Positions 47,751 to 60,147 are shown, counted from the stretch's first letter. The stretch: 64,000 nucleotides of DNA from Prochilodus magdalenae (GCA_024036415.1 JAMWET010006568.1:55001-119000), one strand, 5' to 3'. Translations and numbers: made by a program. Notes: generated by a model from the sequence alone, not told the origin.

Positions 47751-48699
47751 CCATCACCAGAGAGCTAAACACTTTTAGCACACTTAAATACAGTAGCACC
47801 AAGTAGCTTCAGAGATGAAGGGTTTCAACTTGAGTGTCCGTTTAATGAAGATTCGGCACTTCTGGTAAGTTGCTGTAGTAGTAGTGTGAAACTGAAACAG
47901 TATACAGAAGTCATATGATGTACAATGAAATAGAGGCAGAAATAACTTCCAGAAACATAGATGGACTGATCTACTTACAAACAAAGCTTCTGCTACGATC
48001 ACACAGGCAGATGGAGCTAGATGAACAAGAGGGCTTCGAATGTGATGTTCTCTAGCTAGTTTGCTGATGAAAAAGTCTGTCCTGATCATGTGACAGTAAT
48101 CATGTGACTTCAAACCACCAATGAGAAAGGAAATATCTGAACAAAAGGAATAAACGATTTGGCCTGTAGAGGGTGCTGTTACCACACTAACAAAATAATT
48201 GCAGGTAACATAACATTTAGTGTGTTATGGAGCTATTTGTGCAGATAAACAGTTTGCAAAGTCTTCTAGCCTTTTCCTCTGTTACAAGGTGATGTCATCT
48301 CTTAACACACTCTCACACAACACACAGAGAGCTAAAACAGTAAAACCTGGCCTCGTTCAAAGCGTCCTGCTCCAATCTAGCTTGCAAAGGTGGATCAGGT
48401 CCACTAACTTGTTCTACCAGACTTTCAGGATCGGACTCTGGCTCAAACTGATACAGTAGAACCGACACCATAGTAAGAATGGCCACAGTGGAACTTGTAG
48501 TTGGATGCTGCTTTGGCCAGTCAGAAAAGAGTGGCCAAGCTGAACGATCAGAGAAGACTGTGCTCTATGAAGGGCGCAGGAGCTCTAACAAACATTCCAG
48601 ATAGGGCACAGATACAGATGTACAGTGGGTGGGTGTGGATTGCTTCTATGTAATCCTCTCAGAAAGCATCTCCTCATGAATAAACAATGAATCACTGGT
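47751..48699. other. Unassigned intergenic DNA
   Basis: No element recognised. The 133-codon minus-strand frame at 47,784-48,185 has no known domain. Confidence 0.5.
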
Positions 48700-49035
48700 T
48701 TTTAAATGGTTGTTTTAACTGGAAATGAAGTAAACGAGGGGTGTTCTCACATGGTACACCAACAAGGCAAGGGTTTCTAATAAATGGCCAGTAGTGTTTA
48801 CAGGCCCCATTAGTGCTGTGCTCCGGATACCTACACCACCTCAAACCACTGCTAGGCCATTATCACTGATGTGCTGAGAATGATCCACCACCGCTGTGGT
48901 CGCATGGTGGTCTCTCTCCACCGGTGAACGGAGTAGATGTATGCTAGCAAGTATTACAGAAGCACAGGGGCTACATCAGTAATTGCAAACCAAAGTGTAT
49001 CAGCCAATGAGTGTAGGAAGATTTCTAATAAACTG
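48700..49035. repeat. Probable dispersed fish repeat fragment
   Basis: TTTCTAATAAATGGCCAGTAG near 48,775 and TTTCTAATAAACTGGAC near 49,022, with GATGTGCTGAGAATGATCCA and CCGCTGTGGTCGCATGGTGG between, match my memory of a common non-autonomous fish repeat whose ends carry TTCTAATAAAGTGG. No second copy lies in the window and no terminal repeats could be fixed. Confidence 0.4.
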
Positions 49036-49984
49036 GACTCCTGTGCTGGGTCTCCTTTTTGGGCCCTAACAAGGATTTTTTAGCTGAACTGCATCAGTCA
49101 TTGCTAGCGTTCATGTCTGAGCCCTAAAGGAAAGCCTCTTAATTGGAGGCCTACATAAACGTCTGGGATCCAGTTTGGTAATATTCAGGATTCATCCCTT
49201 TATTCACAGAGCAGCCACAGACGCAAAGGTAAATACCCTTGGAGCACTTTTTGCGCCGCTGTTTTGCTTTTCCTTCCTGCTTCTTACACAAATCCTCGTT
49301 TGATTCTTAACACTAGAGCTATAATTTACCCTCCTCGTCTTCTTTGGGATAAATATTTATACGACGGAACATTTTCAGTGCGTTTGTGCCATATTACAGA
49401 GACTCATTTTGGATGGCTGAGCAGATGATATTTCTAGAAGTGTTGAAAATCAAAATAAATATTTTTACATCATTTAGAGTTGGCGTGCGCTTATGGAAAA
49501 TGGATTACACTGTTTTAGAGAGGCAGTCGTACTTGCTGTCATTTTAGGAGTTCTAATCTAGTTTTAGCTTGTAGTCTGTGAGTTTTATACCATAAACCAA
49601 CATATAGTTTGCTTTTCACCTTATTATTATTTTAATAGATGTACAACAGCAGCTTCAACACAGTGGCTCTGATACTGATGTTGTTGATGTCACTGGCATG
49701 GCTAGCAGAACTGGGATTCAATCTGGAGCCGACCTATAATGGTTCTGGATTACAAGAACCAATATAGCTACATCGGTCCTGGGATCAATGTATGGTCTAC
49801 AAATCAAGAATTTTATGGGCAACTGAGACCAAGATGGTGTTAGCCAGTAATTAGCTTTAGGTGGTGATATGATTATCAAGCGTTGCATGTATGTATAAGT
49901 ACCTGCTTACAGCATCGTCTTTAATTCCCAGCTATTAAGCTGAAGTCATTAATTTTTCAGGAGGTGTTTCTATATATAAGATTA
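49036..49984. other. Unassigned DNA including a possible conserved block (49,140-49,540)
   Basis: 49,140-49,540 is repeat-free with AT-rich transcription-factor-like words (GATAAATATTTATACG, AAATCAAAATAAATATTTTTAC, TTTGATTCTTAAC). It could be non-coding regulatory DNA. The rest shows nothing recognisable. Confidence 0.35.
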
Positions 49985-50325
49985 TTCACTTGCCTAAGGA
50001 AGGCAAAAGAGACAAATGGGATTCCTAACAACTGTACAAGACCTGGCAGACCACCAAACCTCCATTAGATAAACAGCACTTAAAGCTTTTATCTTTAGGA
50101 GAAAGAAGAAGATCAAGCTCTACGGTTGCTTCAGATCTGAAAACGAGTCCCCCCGTGTGAGATGACGACCAAACAGTATGGGTCTGAAAGGATGTGTAGC
50201 TGTCACAATGAGTCCAGAGTCCAGACCTCAACATCACTGAATCTGTTTTGCATTATGGGGATTGTGAGAAGCAGAAAGTGCAAACAACTTCTAAGACTGA
50301 ACTCTTGAGGGCTGTACCTGACTGA
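49985..50325 (+). mobile_element. Tc1-like transposase fragment
   Basis: CTRPGRPPN near 50,030 is the linker between the two DNA-binding subdomains. Near 50,205-50,300 the strand reads ESRVQTSTSLNLFCIMG then RSRKCKQLLRL. In another frame this gives SPDLNI.ESV, the DLNPIE region with the second catalytic acid. Between them the core is mostly missing. The linker part resembles 2,030-2,080. Confidence 0.55.
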
Positions 50326-50850
50326 CCCAGCAGTGATGCCCTACATGAGTCATCCTGTTAGTGCCAGCACCATTGGCAGATTTGCAGACAATGTCACCAA
50401 AGACTGCAATGGTGTCATGCTAGGCTGTCATGGAACGACTCAGCAGGTCAGCTTTAGTGTGAGTCCTGCTTCAGTGTGTGGAGGCACCGTATTCAGCACC
50501 AAGATGAACGGTTTGTTGTTGTGAGTGTTTGTTGTCTCCAGCTCCATCCCTGCTGCACAATCTGCAGGAACTGTGTGAGAATATTCAAGCTGCATGGGAT
50601 GGATAAGTGCAGGACACCATTAGGAACTTCTACAATTCCAGGCCGAGACAACTGGCATTTTGAATTAGCAACACCATACTGAGAGACACTACTCCTGTAT
50701 GTGTAGCTCAACAAAATTGCCCATATCAGTCTAAATTAATCATCATTTATTGTTCCTGGTAACCTTTATCTTCCTTCCCAACAGCACTGCACTCCCACAC
50801 TTCCTTCTGGGTGCAACTGTTCTTTTAATGATGAGTGTATTAGGGGCTGT
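50326..50850 (+). repeat. Single copy of the 26-kb inverted-repeat unit (Tc1-like C-terminus)
   Basis: From ATGAGTCATCCTGTTAGTGC to CAGCACTGCACTCCCACACTTCC it parallels the right arm and flank at 26,205-26,615. Around 50,560-50,690, frames give CENIQAAWDG, then QDTIRNFYNSRPRQLAF and a terminal TPY-like NTILRD. This fits the Tc1 transposase tail (..EW..I.Q.TIRNL..SMPRR..A). It retains about 45 bp missing from the 26-kb right arm. Confidence 0.7.
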
Positions 50851-50888
50851 CTTTGTAAAAGTAAGCATGACCCTAATGACCCTATATA

Positions 50889-51416
50889 CAGGGGTTGGAC
50901 AATGAAACTGAAACTGGTTTTAGACCACAATCATTTATTAGTACGGTGTAGGGCCTCCTTTTGCGGCCAATACAGCGTCAGTTGGTCTTGGGAATGACGT
51001 ATACTGCGTCCTGCACAGTGGTCAGAGGGATTTTAAGCCATTCTTCTTGCAGGATAGTGGCCAGGTCACTACGTGATGCTGGTGGAGGTTCGTCCTTCTT
51101 GGTGGTATGCTGACATTACCCTGGATACCGTGGCTCTTGATACATCACAAAGACTTGCTGTCTTGGTCACAGATGCGCCAACAAGACGTGCACCAACAGT
51201 TTGTCCTCTTTTGAACTCTGGTATGTCCCATAATGCTGTGTGCATTGCAGTATTTTGAGCAGAACTGTGCTCTTACCTGCTAACTGAACCTTCACACTCT
51301 GCTCTTACTGGTGCAATGTGCAATTAATGAAGATTGGCCACCAGGCTGGTCCAATTTAGCCATGAGACCTCCCACACTAAAATGACAGGTGTTTCAGTTT
51401 CATTGTCCAACCCCTG
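50889..51416 (-). mobile_element. Tc1-like deletion derivative, family A, copy 2
   Basis: TA-flanked, with ends CAGGGGTTGGACAATGAAAC and GTTTCATTGTCCAACCCCTG that are perfect inverted complements. Minus-strand content is as in copy 1. The helix-turn-helix segment begins opposite 51,230 but has lost one base run after CATAATG, shifting the start. The C-terminal LQEEWLKIPLTTVQD is followed by a frameshift and IGRKRRPYT. It is about 97 percent identical by eye to copy 3 at 59,568, so both moved fairly recently. The left terminal region has lost part of the second GAAACACCTG repeat. Confidence 0.9.
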
Positions 51417-52266
51417 TACCTCTCTGAAGTAAAAAGAAAAAGCGTTGTTTATGTTTTTCAGATAAAGTGAGCTTAATTCATTTATTAATTTTTAACTGCG
51501 AGGATGTCACAGCCCTCACCGCAAGCTCTAAAAGACCGGGGTGTAACTCGTCAGCGTCCAGACACTTCCCTTGTGCCAGTGTGAAGTACAGCATTTAACA
51601 TCTCATTGATCGGATTGATTAAAGAGAATAGAGAGGCTGTATCAGTAGGCAGATTGCTGGAGGCAGGTGGCGGAGCCAAATCACTCCTATCGGTAATGTG
51701 CACAGACCTCTTCTGCTCACTGATCCCATCAAATGGATGACCCACTGAGGCGAAAGTGACAGTTAAGAGCATTACTACTGGTATTTGTAATCACTGCCAA
51801 GGAGGTGGAGGTGGAAAAGGTGGTGCATGCCTTTCAAAGACTGAAGCGCTTTACAGAAAGTGGATTGATTGTATCTATCAGCATTTAAAGACACTGCCAA
51901 CAAGCAGCAGCAATAGTAGTTTGGGCTTTGGCTCACTCTGTGGACCAAAGCCATTTCAATATGGTGAACCAGTGACCCTATAAAACAGACCCCGGAATAA
52001 AAGAGCTTGATGTGTGTAAGTATCACAGGATTGTTCTCCACCCAGTCCAACACAGTCTCTATACAGTATGAAAACTAAGCCATGAAGGCAGCCTGTTTTG
52101 GATTCAGCCTGCAGCTGTTTAGCCCCACCCACTCTCAAAATATAATTAATGCAGAGATGTCTGAAAATGGTAAAACTGAATGAATTCATTTTGGTACATA
52201 AACCTACACAAACACTACAACTCAGTCTTTGATATTGGACCTTTTATAACCCACTTGTATGTATTA
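51417..52266. other. Unassigned intergenic DNA
   Basis: No element recognised. 51,780-51,830 has a GGAGGTGGAGGTGGAAAAGG purine run. The frames here have no known domain. Confidence 0.5.
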
Positions 52267-53244
52267 ACAGTGCTCAAAAGTTTCTGTATCCTTCTATATT
52301 TCTTCAGAAACCTGACTTCAAATACAGAGCCTGTCAGCAAAGTCCTAGGAGTAGATAAAGAGAACCCAATTAAACAAGCTAGACAAAAACTATTACACCT
52401 GGTTGTTTATTTATTGAGGAATATAGCATATCGTCCTGGCCTAGACCAGGCAAAACAGGCCCAAACCATGACACTACCACCACCATGTTGCACAGAACGG
52501 ATAAAGTTCTTATGTTGGAAATCAGCATTTTCCTTTCTGCAGATATAATGCTTCTCAATTCAATTTTGGTCAAATCCATCCAAGTAAAGTTTTTCAAATA
52601 GCCTTTCGGGATTTCCACATCGTCTTTAGGAAACTACAGATGGTCAGCCATGTTCTGTTTGGAGAGCAGTGGCTTTCCGCATGCGACCCTGCCATGCGCA
52701 CCACTGTTGTACAGTGTTCTCCTAATGGTGGACTCATGAACACTGTCCACTGTCCTCGAGGCCTTTAGATGCTTACCTTGTGCACTATTACACATCTTGT
52801 TTTAGGAGTGACCTGTATTGGTTGGCCACTTCCATCAAGGGTATCAATGGCCTTGCTTTTCCTCCATTTGTACAGAATCTGACTGCGGATCAGTGGAGTC
52901 CAGACTTTTCAAACAAGGTTTTGTAACCTCTTTCAGCCTGATGAGCCTCAACAACTGATTTTCTGAGGTCCTCACTTCCACTAGAGTGGCCACTCACACT
53001 TTATCCTTCCATTTCTTTAAAAACACCTGACTCTAATTTCACACTTAAATTAATTATGATTTGCAACACTGGATCATTTTCCTCGATAAATAATTGACTA
53101 AGTATAATACTTTGTCTCATTTGTTTAATTGGGTTCTATTCATCTACTTTAGGACTTCTACTCAGATTATGGCTTAGGTCATATATTGATATTACGAAGA
53201 AATATATAAAATTCTACAGGGTGTCTAAACCTTTAAGCACCATT
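52267..53244 (-). mobile_element. Tc1-like transposon relic (family D) with long terminal inverted repeats
   Basis: The outer ~110 bp at each side are inverted complements. CAGTGCTCAAAAGTTTCTGT pairs with the right end (read in reverse, TGGTGCTTAAAGGTTTAGAC), and further in AGAACCCAATTAAACAA (52,361) pairs with TTGTTTAATTGGGTTCT (53,121). Minus strand from about 52,990: SEDLRKSVVEAHQAERGYKT, then LFEKSGLH and a stop, which is the first helix-turn-helix. Near 52,700 come RRTLYNSGAHGRVACG and KATALQTEHG, and near 52,480 NMVVVVSWFGPVLPG, decayed core. The start codon and C-terminal tail are missing. The long-TIR architecture is that of the IR/DR group of Tc1 elements. Confidence 0.9.
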
Positions 53245-54333
53245 AAACAGTGCTGAAAACAAATGTAATGTAACCAACATAATTAATGTTCAATATCCCA
53301 TAATTTTCTAAAGTTATCGCTCTGTAAATTTTCAGTGTTAAGATTTTTTTTTGTTTTAGTAATAGTGGCATGGTATGGGAATTACATACAAAGGCTAATA
53401 GGCCATCTATTTGTTGTCCCTAGTCTTTGAGCTGCCTCAGTTCTTGTGGTCCCCTTAAGCCCCAAACAGTCGGAAGTCCCAGGGTACTGACCCCACTGTC
53501 CCGGCCAGTAATGCATCCTTGGTCACCGCTGTCTCTAAAGTGATTTCACAGCAAACACTATGGCATATTTGAACAATAAATGCACAGATATTGAATACCA
53601 GATTTCCAGTGGGTCATGTTTTCAAGCCCTAGATTGCATAGACAGGTAAACACCTGGTTTTATGACTTGATCTATGAATAAATGTTTGCATTCCTTGTCT
53701 GACTGAACATGGCAGATTTTGACTAAGCTCTTTAAAAATATCATAATTGGGCTACATGGTTGAAGCATTGCCTTTATAAAAGAAAATCTTATATAAGCAC
53801 CTGCTTCATAGACATCTGACAGGTCTATATGGATCACTGGTTTAAACTGGTTTAAAGTCAGAGATAAAAACATCTCCACTTTGTTCTTTTATCTGACTGT
53901 GACTTTAGATTGACATCTTTTAGTCTAATTATGTGTATTTTGCTAAATCATGAATGAACATTCCATTTTGTCATTACCCAAACAATCACAAAACTATCAC
54001 AACTACAGAAGGGACTTTTGGTAGTGACAATTTAAGGTAACTTGCTATTCAACATCCCTTACTAGCACTAGCCAATACATGACTAGAAAACACAGCTTTA
54101 GACATCCGTACAAATATGAAATCATAACATTTTTCCTCAAAGCAGTAAGCAGTTTACCTAACTGCAGGAAATACTTCCGGGAAAATACTGCAGGGGTGTG
54201 GCTACAATAAGAGGCCGCTTACAAAGAAAGCATCTCAGTAGTGACATGAAAATGAAGGATAGCATAATTATCAGTATTTCAAAAGCAAACTTATAATAAA
54301 TCCTAAGCTTCATTTAAATGCTTGGGTTTAAAT
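53245..54333. other. Unassigned intergenic DNA
   Basis: AT-rich with nothing recognised. AACAGTGCTGAAAAC directly after the preceding element echoes its terminal CAGTGCTCAAAAG. Confidence 0.5.
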
Positions 54334-54351
54334 ATATATATATATATATAA
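54334..54351 (+). repeat. Short (TA)n tract
   Basis: About nine TA units in AT-rich unique sequence. Confidence 0.85.
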
Positions 54352-55770
54352 CATCATCCTTGTAAATATGATTTACTGTAAGTCTCTTTAGTTACTTAAT
54401 TAGTTAGTTAGTTATGTATTTATTTATTTATTAAATAGTAGAATAGTCCATAAAGAACGATGCAAAAAACAAAAAACAAAAACAAAAAAAAACAGATGTA
54501 ATATTGCCTTGCCTAACTTAATGTTAAATCCCTGGGAATAGGTCCTACCACATACTCACAAATAGAAAAATCAGTGCTATGAACCTGAACAAAAACATCC
54601 TGATGGCCCTTCATAGCAGTCTCATTGTGTTCTTTATCTGACTGGGATTGGTAGATATACAGTCTCACAATGCTGTGGTTTTTTAAACTACTCACGTTAA
54701 CATAGTGACAACCCTGGCCACCTGTCACAATCTTAGTGGAGTTGGCCAGTGTGATTGTTCTAATTTAAATGATTTTAATTACCAGAAAAATTACAACTTT
54801 TCCACATTTTAGGTTCAAATACACCTGGCATAAGCACCAATATGGAATAAATACTAATCCAACCTCCATCAACCATTCCACCCTTTGTTCACCCAGAATA
54901 ACAAAACTTTTTTGTTTATCATTGTCTATGGTGGCATAAAAAAACCTCTAATTATAGTTTTTTTTGTGTTTTAAAATAGGAAAACAGGTCCAAGCTAGGA
55001 ACCATGTAAAACTACTTTTAAGGGTCTAGCATTGGTTTAATATTCTTAAAAAATTGTGCAAACATTAGAACGGTGATTTGAAATTCCTGAACACTAATGG
55101 AACCACAGAAACCCACAAACCATGCTTAGAGGGGTTACCTGAAGATCTAAGCCTGTGTGAGATTGACACCAGATCTGTGACTGGAAGGAGAGCAAATCAA
55201 AGTCAGCACTAGACCCTATCAGCAGCGCTATTCTGCGCCATACTTAGAAAACTTTGCCTCTTAAGCCGAGGTATGAATATCCTGTGGTCAACCTTTTCAG
55301 AAAAAAAGCTACAGATGGGTTTTAGGGGCTGACATGCTAAAATATTAACAGGCCTCATTCTGGTCCTCTGGGGATTATTCACTACATCACTGGAGTCCCA
55401 GAGTTTCTGCTATATTGCTTCAGAAGTGCCTCAGGTTCTCAGGGGACCTCTCCGTAGGTTTTGTACTGGAGTCAGTATTCTCAGAAACTCTTGACTGTAT
55501 ACCTGATTTATTTATAAAGGATCAGGCAAAAGAGTGCGCACTAGCAGGACGGAGTAACTTTCTGTTTACCTATATCTGCACTGAGGTAAAGGACAAAGCT
55601 CTGAGAACTCATGGACCTTGGGAAATTTCAAACCCCTGTTTTTTTGTATGGAAATTACGCATCAACAGATGCACAAAGTTTCCCTTCTCAGTCCTCTTGT
55701 TTGTGGATAATTTCATGCCGTTGTGGAAGTAAAACGAAGTGCTTTCACAGAAAACATGCAATTAGAAGCA
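54352..55770. other. Unassigned intergenic DNA
   Basis: AT-rich with an AAAAAC-type tract at about 54,466-54,493 and a TTAGTTAG/TTTATTTA patch at 54,395-54,435. A 105-codon plus-strand frame (55,415-55,732) has no recognisable domain. Confidence 0.5.
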
Positions 55771-55803
55771 ACAAACAAACAAACAAACAAACAAGCAAAC
55801 CAA
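55771..55803 (+). repeat. (AAAC)n microsatellite
   Basis: About eight AAAC units with one AAGC interruption. Confidence 0.93.
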
Positions 55804-56431
55804 CATAAAAAACCTCTTTAAAAACATTCATGAAAGAAAAACCCATTACCCAAGGTTGTGTCTGCGCTTTCCAAAAGCCTTTTGGCTCCCTGCAATCAAC
55901 TACACTAGACCCATCATTTAACCGGTGTAGAAATCTCTGGCAACATATACTTGGCAAGAATGATTCCACTGACAAGGATAATAACGGCATATGAGAGCTG
56001 GAGAAGAGAAGAAAGCAGAAAGGCCATGCGTTCCAACCTTTATTAACAGTACGAGAAATGTGTACCAATTCTCTCAATCAGGAAACTGTAGGCATTCATT
56101 TGACGCATTCAATGGTTCAGTCCAAAATTCCCTTCCTAATCCAAACTTAACAGCTCAGCCGAGACATGTCTGGTGTCAGGCGTTTGCTTCGTAGGGTTAA
56201 ACTAGATCTACAAATCCGATTTAGCTAACAAGTAATAGAAACTAATAACCCACTATGTTAGAACTGCACATGCTATCACAGGTTTAGGCACAGCAGAAGC
56301 AGCCATCTTGAAATTGGAATCATTTCTGAACAAACACTCATCACACCACACAGGCTTCAGATCCACTGTTGAAAATGAAAGTCAGCACTTTAAGAGAAGA
56401 GTAGCTGATTACACTGCTTTGTCTTGAGCTA
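55804..56431. other. Unassigned intergenic DNA
   Basis: No element recognised before the Tc1 terminal repeat. Confidence 0.5.
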
Positions 56432-58160
56432 TAGTTCCAAGAAAAGGTGTGTGAACCCTTTGGAACTATCTGGATGGCGGCATTGATTACTTATACAACG
56501 TGGTCTGGAGGCACAACTAATCAAATCAAATCAAATCACTTTATTGTCACATCACATTTTCACAGGTGTGAAGGTGAGTGAAAAACGTAGGTGCGTAGTC
56601 CCTTACAGTACTTTAATACAAACATATACATTAATACAATAAATATTTACAATACTAATCACTAAAATCTCTGTATACACTCATTTACAGTTATAATAAA
56701 TGTTATGAATAAAAACTATGATATATACAGATGTACACATTACCATATAGCACTATGGTAAGGCTGAGGTAGATGAGAGATGCAGGGTATATACAGGACA
56801 TGGAATATTGATGTGTATATATATATACATGCAATACAGGTATACAGTGTAAAGGTAAGATAACAGTAGGTCAGTCTATATATGCTAGTGTAAATATGCT
56901 AATGTAAAGTGCAGAGTGATGACTGTCCATGGAGATCATCGTTTAGATGGTTTTGGTGAGATGTGCTGAACCAGGTCCATATACCGGTGCATCAGCACTA
57001 CTGGCTGTTCAGTAGCCTGATGACTCGGGGGAAGAAATTATTTTGAAGGTGGCTGGTTCTAGACTTAATACTTCGGAACCTCCTCCCACTCTGCAGCTGT
57101 GAGAACACACAGTGGCTACACACAAACCCAATCTAACTCAACTAATAACACACAAACAGTCATGTGCTTCATGTCTTTTATTGGGCACATTGAGTAACAT
57201 CCACAGTGCAGGTTAGAAAAGTGGACCCTCACATTTAATAACCTGTGGTTATCCCTGTAGCAGCAACCCCCTCTACCAAACGTTTCACAGAGCGGCACAT
57301 AAGACTGTTGGGTAAGGATGTTTGGATCATTCCTCCCTCCAAATGTGTTTCAATTCGTCTGTATTTCTGGGATACTGGGATGTTTGCACAGCACTCATGT
57401 CATACCATCATATCTCAAAAGCCTTCTTTTCCAAATGTTGTTTAGTTGATTTTCTTGCATGTTTTGGATCATTGTCTTGGTGCATTATACAGTGTTGGCC
57501 AAATGTGCTAAAAGTTCCACTTTGGTCCCATCTGTCAATTAAACTTCCTCCCAGAAGCACTGTGGGGCATCCAGGTGGTGTTTATTAAATGGGAGATGGA
57601 AGGCAATTATGTTTTTCCTTTGTACCGTCATTTCGTTTTTCTAATAGTGGGCACATAAACAAAGGATTTTGACGTTTAGCTTGGATTCTCCCTCACCTCT
57701 TTCAGAAGTACCCATTGTGCTCCTGGAGTTCTCTTAAACAGGACTCCCACTCCTGGGGAGAGTAGCAGCAGTCTTGAGTTGGCTCCATTGTAGACAGTAT
57801 GTGTAACCGTGGTCCTTCGTAGTGTTAGCCAGCTTCATGTATCTCTACAACGCTGAGGTTCTGAGCCCCTCTGAAGGTTACTTGCATTAGGGGGTGCTTC
57901 ACACTAAGCCTTCCTGAGAGGAACGGATTTGTCAGTGACCAGGTTTTCTGTAGTGCCTTTATTTAAATGAACAAAGCCCATATGAATCCACGCCTCCAAT
58001 CTCATCTCCTTAACTGAAACACATTTTTTCATTAACACTGAGGTTCACTTCCTTTGCATTGCAGTGCGGATGTTATTTAGTGTACTCAATGAACGACATG
58101 GGGAGTACTGTCTGTGTGTTATTAGTTGAATTAGACTGTGCTTGTCTATAATTGTGACAC
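56432..58160 (-). mobile_element. Tc1-like transposon relic (family F) interrupted by a LINE
   Basis: TA precedes the left terminus, which reads TAGTTCCAAGAAAAGGTGTG then TGAACCCTTTGG. Inner inverted repeats are visible at 57,127-57,160 and 58,107-58,140 (about 30 of 34 positions, sharing TGTGTGTTATTAGTTGA). On the minus strand HQDNDPKHARKSTKQHL at about 57,484-57,434 contains the QDNDPKH motif with a catalytic Asp, and HLDAPQCFWEE near 57,575 is the upstream core (HLDVPQ.YW). The remaining parts are broken by deletions, and the far right terminus is gone. The LINE at 56,520-57,117 splits the left terminal repeat from the coding part, so it inserted after this element did. Confidence 0.85.
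56520..57117 (-). mobile_element. Nested non-LTR retrotransposon 3' end
   Basis: On the minus strand 57,112-56,998 encodes LQSGRRFRSIKSRTSHLQ, then NNFFPRVIRLLNSQ and a stop. This is the C-terminal signature (LPSGRRYR....RT.R..NSFFP.AI.LLN) of a group of fish non-LTR retrotransposons. About 480 bp of 3' untranslated region follows, containing an AATAAA hexamer and ending in a GATTT pentamer tail (TCAAA repeats on the plus strand at 56,521-56,536). It is truncated at 57,117 just upstream of this motif, typical of incomplete reverse transcription. No clean target duplication. Confidence 0.82.
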
Positions 58161-59567
58161 TGCTGTCACCTCCCCAAAAATGTGTGTAATACGCAGCTAT
58201 CACTGCTCAAGAAGACACAGCACTAAACAAAGTGAAGAAATCCCGCTACTGAGCAGGAGCTGAAACGCTCAGTCTAACTTTGTTTGGGGTGGATGTTGCC
58301 ACACCCGAGGTATCTGTGCCATGCATGACAAAACTAAATGACTTCTTGAGCACCTCCATACCTGAGGAACTCCATGAAAAACCTTTTCCACAGGATATGA
58401 CGGGATATTTACCCATATGTGGAATCACACAGAATTAACCCATAAGAGCCCACAGTGACATGTGTGTCACAAGCCTTTTAAAAGCCTTTTAAAACCCTTC
58501 ACCTGAACACATGGAGTCCCTGAGTGACTTATACCGAACAAATCACAGAGGAAATCCCTCTGGTATTAAATACATTACCCCACCTTCCCATGTAAAACTA
58601 ATCCTGTCCAAATAGGGCTAAAGATGGTGAAATGTGCATGAATAGAGTATGTATGGTTTAATTAGTCATTTCAGATTTGTACCCACTATTGTCTAATTTA
58701 ACCTCACTTCCGAGACTTGGGATTTCCCTGCTTTATCACTGAGTAAAAGTCTCCATGCAGCCATTGCTGCTGGATGCGCTGTGATTAAAATAAAGATGTC
58801 AGAAATGGTTCAAAGCATAAAGACACAGATGAACCGTTTTGGTTCAATAAGGAAAGTTTCAAAGGATAGAGCTTTAGGGAGCAAGTTTTGTAGAAGAGAT
58901 GTGTGAGAATCTATGAATAAGTACCTCTACATAATGGAACGGTTGCAGGAAGAGCCCTTCCTTTGGCAAAGAACCTTTACACTAGGTGAAGCCTTTGAGA
59001 AGGTTTCTTCTCAAACATGGCTCTTTATATGGCCTTGTATTATTTTACATCTAAACAGACAATGAATATATGCACTTCAGATGTCTGTCCTAAATCCTAA
59101 AGCCTAAATTTAACATGTAAAACTAATACTTCCATTGTGAAGCCAATACATCCATTTGTATTATTTCTTACATTAAAGCTGGAAGAGTTTGATTTGTCAC
59201 AAGTTTAATTTTTACATCAAATAACCCCATTTGATGCTGCCCCATGTTTTCACGTCACTACAGAATAACAAAATTTTAGTCCATTGGCAGAACTTTAATT
59301 TAGCTACACCCCTTCGTTTCAGAGCAAGACTACTTCCTTGTCCCTCATGACTACATGGTAAGTTGTTAGATCCCATTGTTTTAAAGTAAATGTGTCCCAA
59401 AGTCTTAAAAGCACATTAGAAATTAAGTAAAATAATTAAGAACGTTAAGAATTATGCCCCTCAAACCACATATTTACTACAATTAACTTTTTTCATCAGT
59501 CATTTTACATCTGTTAAAGCAAATTAATGAGCTTAAATTGCCACTACTGAAACACCTGGTACACCTA
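58161..59567. other. Unassigned intergenic DNA
   Basis: No full element recognised. 58,920-59,030 has GGTTGCAGG..AAAGAACCTTT words similar to 42,360-42,500. Confidence 0.5.
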
Positions 59568-60147
59568 CAGGGGTTGGACAATGAAACTGAAACACCTGGT
59601 TTTAGACCACAATCATTTATTAGTATGGTGTAGGGCCTCCTTTTGCGGCCAATACAGCCAATACCTCCTTTTGCGGCCAATACAGCAATACATTGCGGCC
59701 AATACATCAGTTGGTCTTGGGAATGACATATACTGCGTCCTGCACAGTGGTCAGAGGGAGTTTAAGCCATTCTTCTTGCAGGATAGTGGCCAGGTCACTA
59801 CATGATGCTGGTGGAGGTTCGTCCTTCTTGGTGGTATGCTGACATTACCCTGGATACCGTGGATCTTGATACATCACAAAGACTTGCTGTCTTGGTCACA
59901 GATGCGCCAGCAAGACGTGCACCAACAGTTTGTCCTCTTTTGAACTCTGGTATGTCACCCATAATGCTGTGTGCATTGCAGTACTTTGAGCAGCACTGTG
60001 CTCTTACCTGCTAACTGAACCTTCACACTCTGCTCTTACTGGTGCAATGTGCAATTAATGAAGATTGGCCACCAGGCTGGTCCAATTTAGCCATGAGACC
60101 TCCCACACTAAAATGACAGGTGTTTCAGTTTCATTGTCCAACCCCTG
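59568..60147 (-). mobile_element. Tc1-like deletion derivative, family A, copy 3
   Basis: TA-flanked. Ends CAGGGGTTGGACAATGAAAC and GTTTCATTGTCCAACCCCTG are perfect inverted complements, extended by TGAAACACCTG at both sides. The minus-strand frame MGDIPEFKRGQIVGARLAGA is intact to a stop after GRTSTS, and LQEEWLKLPLTTVQD follows in another frame. This copy is ~50 bp longer than the others because GCGGCCAATACA is present three times near 59,644-59,706, a local tandem expansion in the segment corresponding to the tail codons AVLAAKG. Confidence 0.92.

Noticed and set aside
42360..59030. GGTTCTTTG/CAAAGAACC words at 42.4 and 58.9 kb as one defined element
   Set aside because: Only short words are shared and no boundaries could be set. 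Listed at low confidence for the first site only.
51073..60014. Plus-strand frames MMLVEVRPSWWYADITLDTV... at 51,073 and 59,802
   Set aside because: These are antisense shadows of the Tc1 helix-turn-helix segment, which reads correctly on the minus strand. The mirror case occurs at 22,416-22,643.
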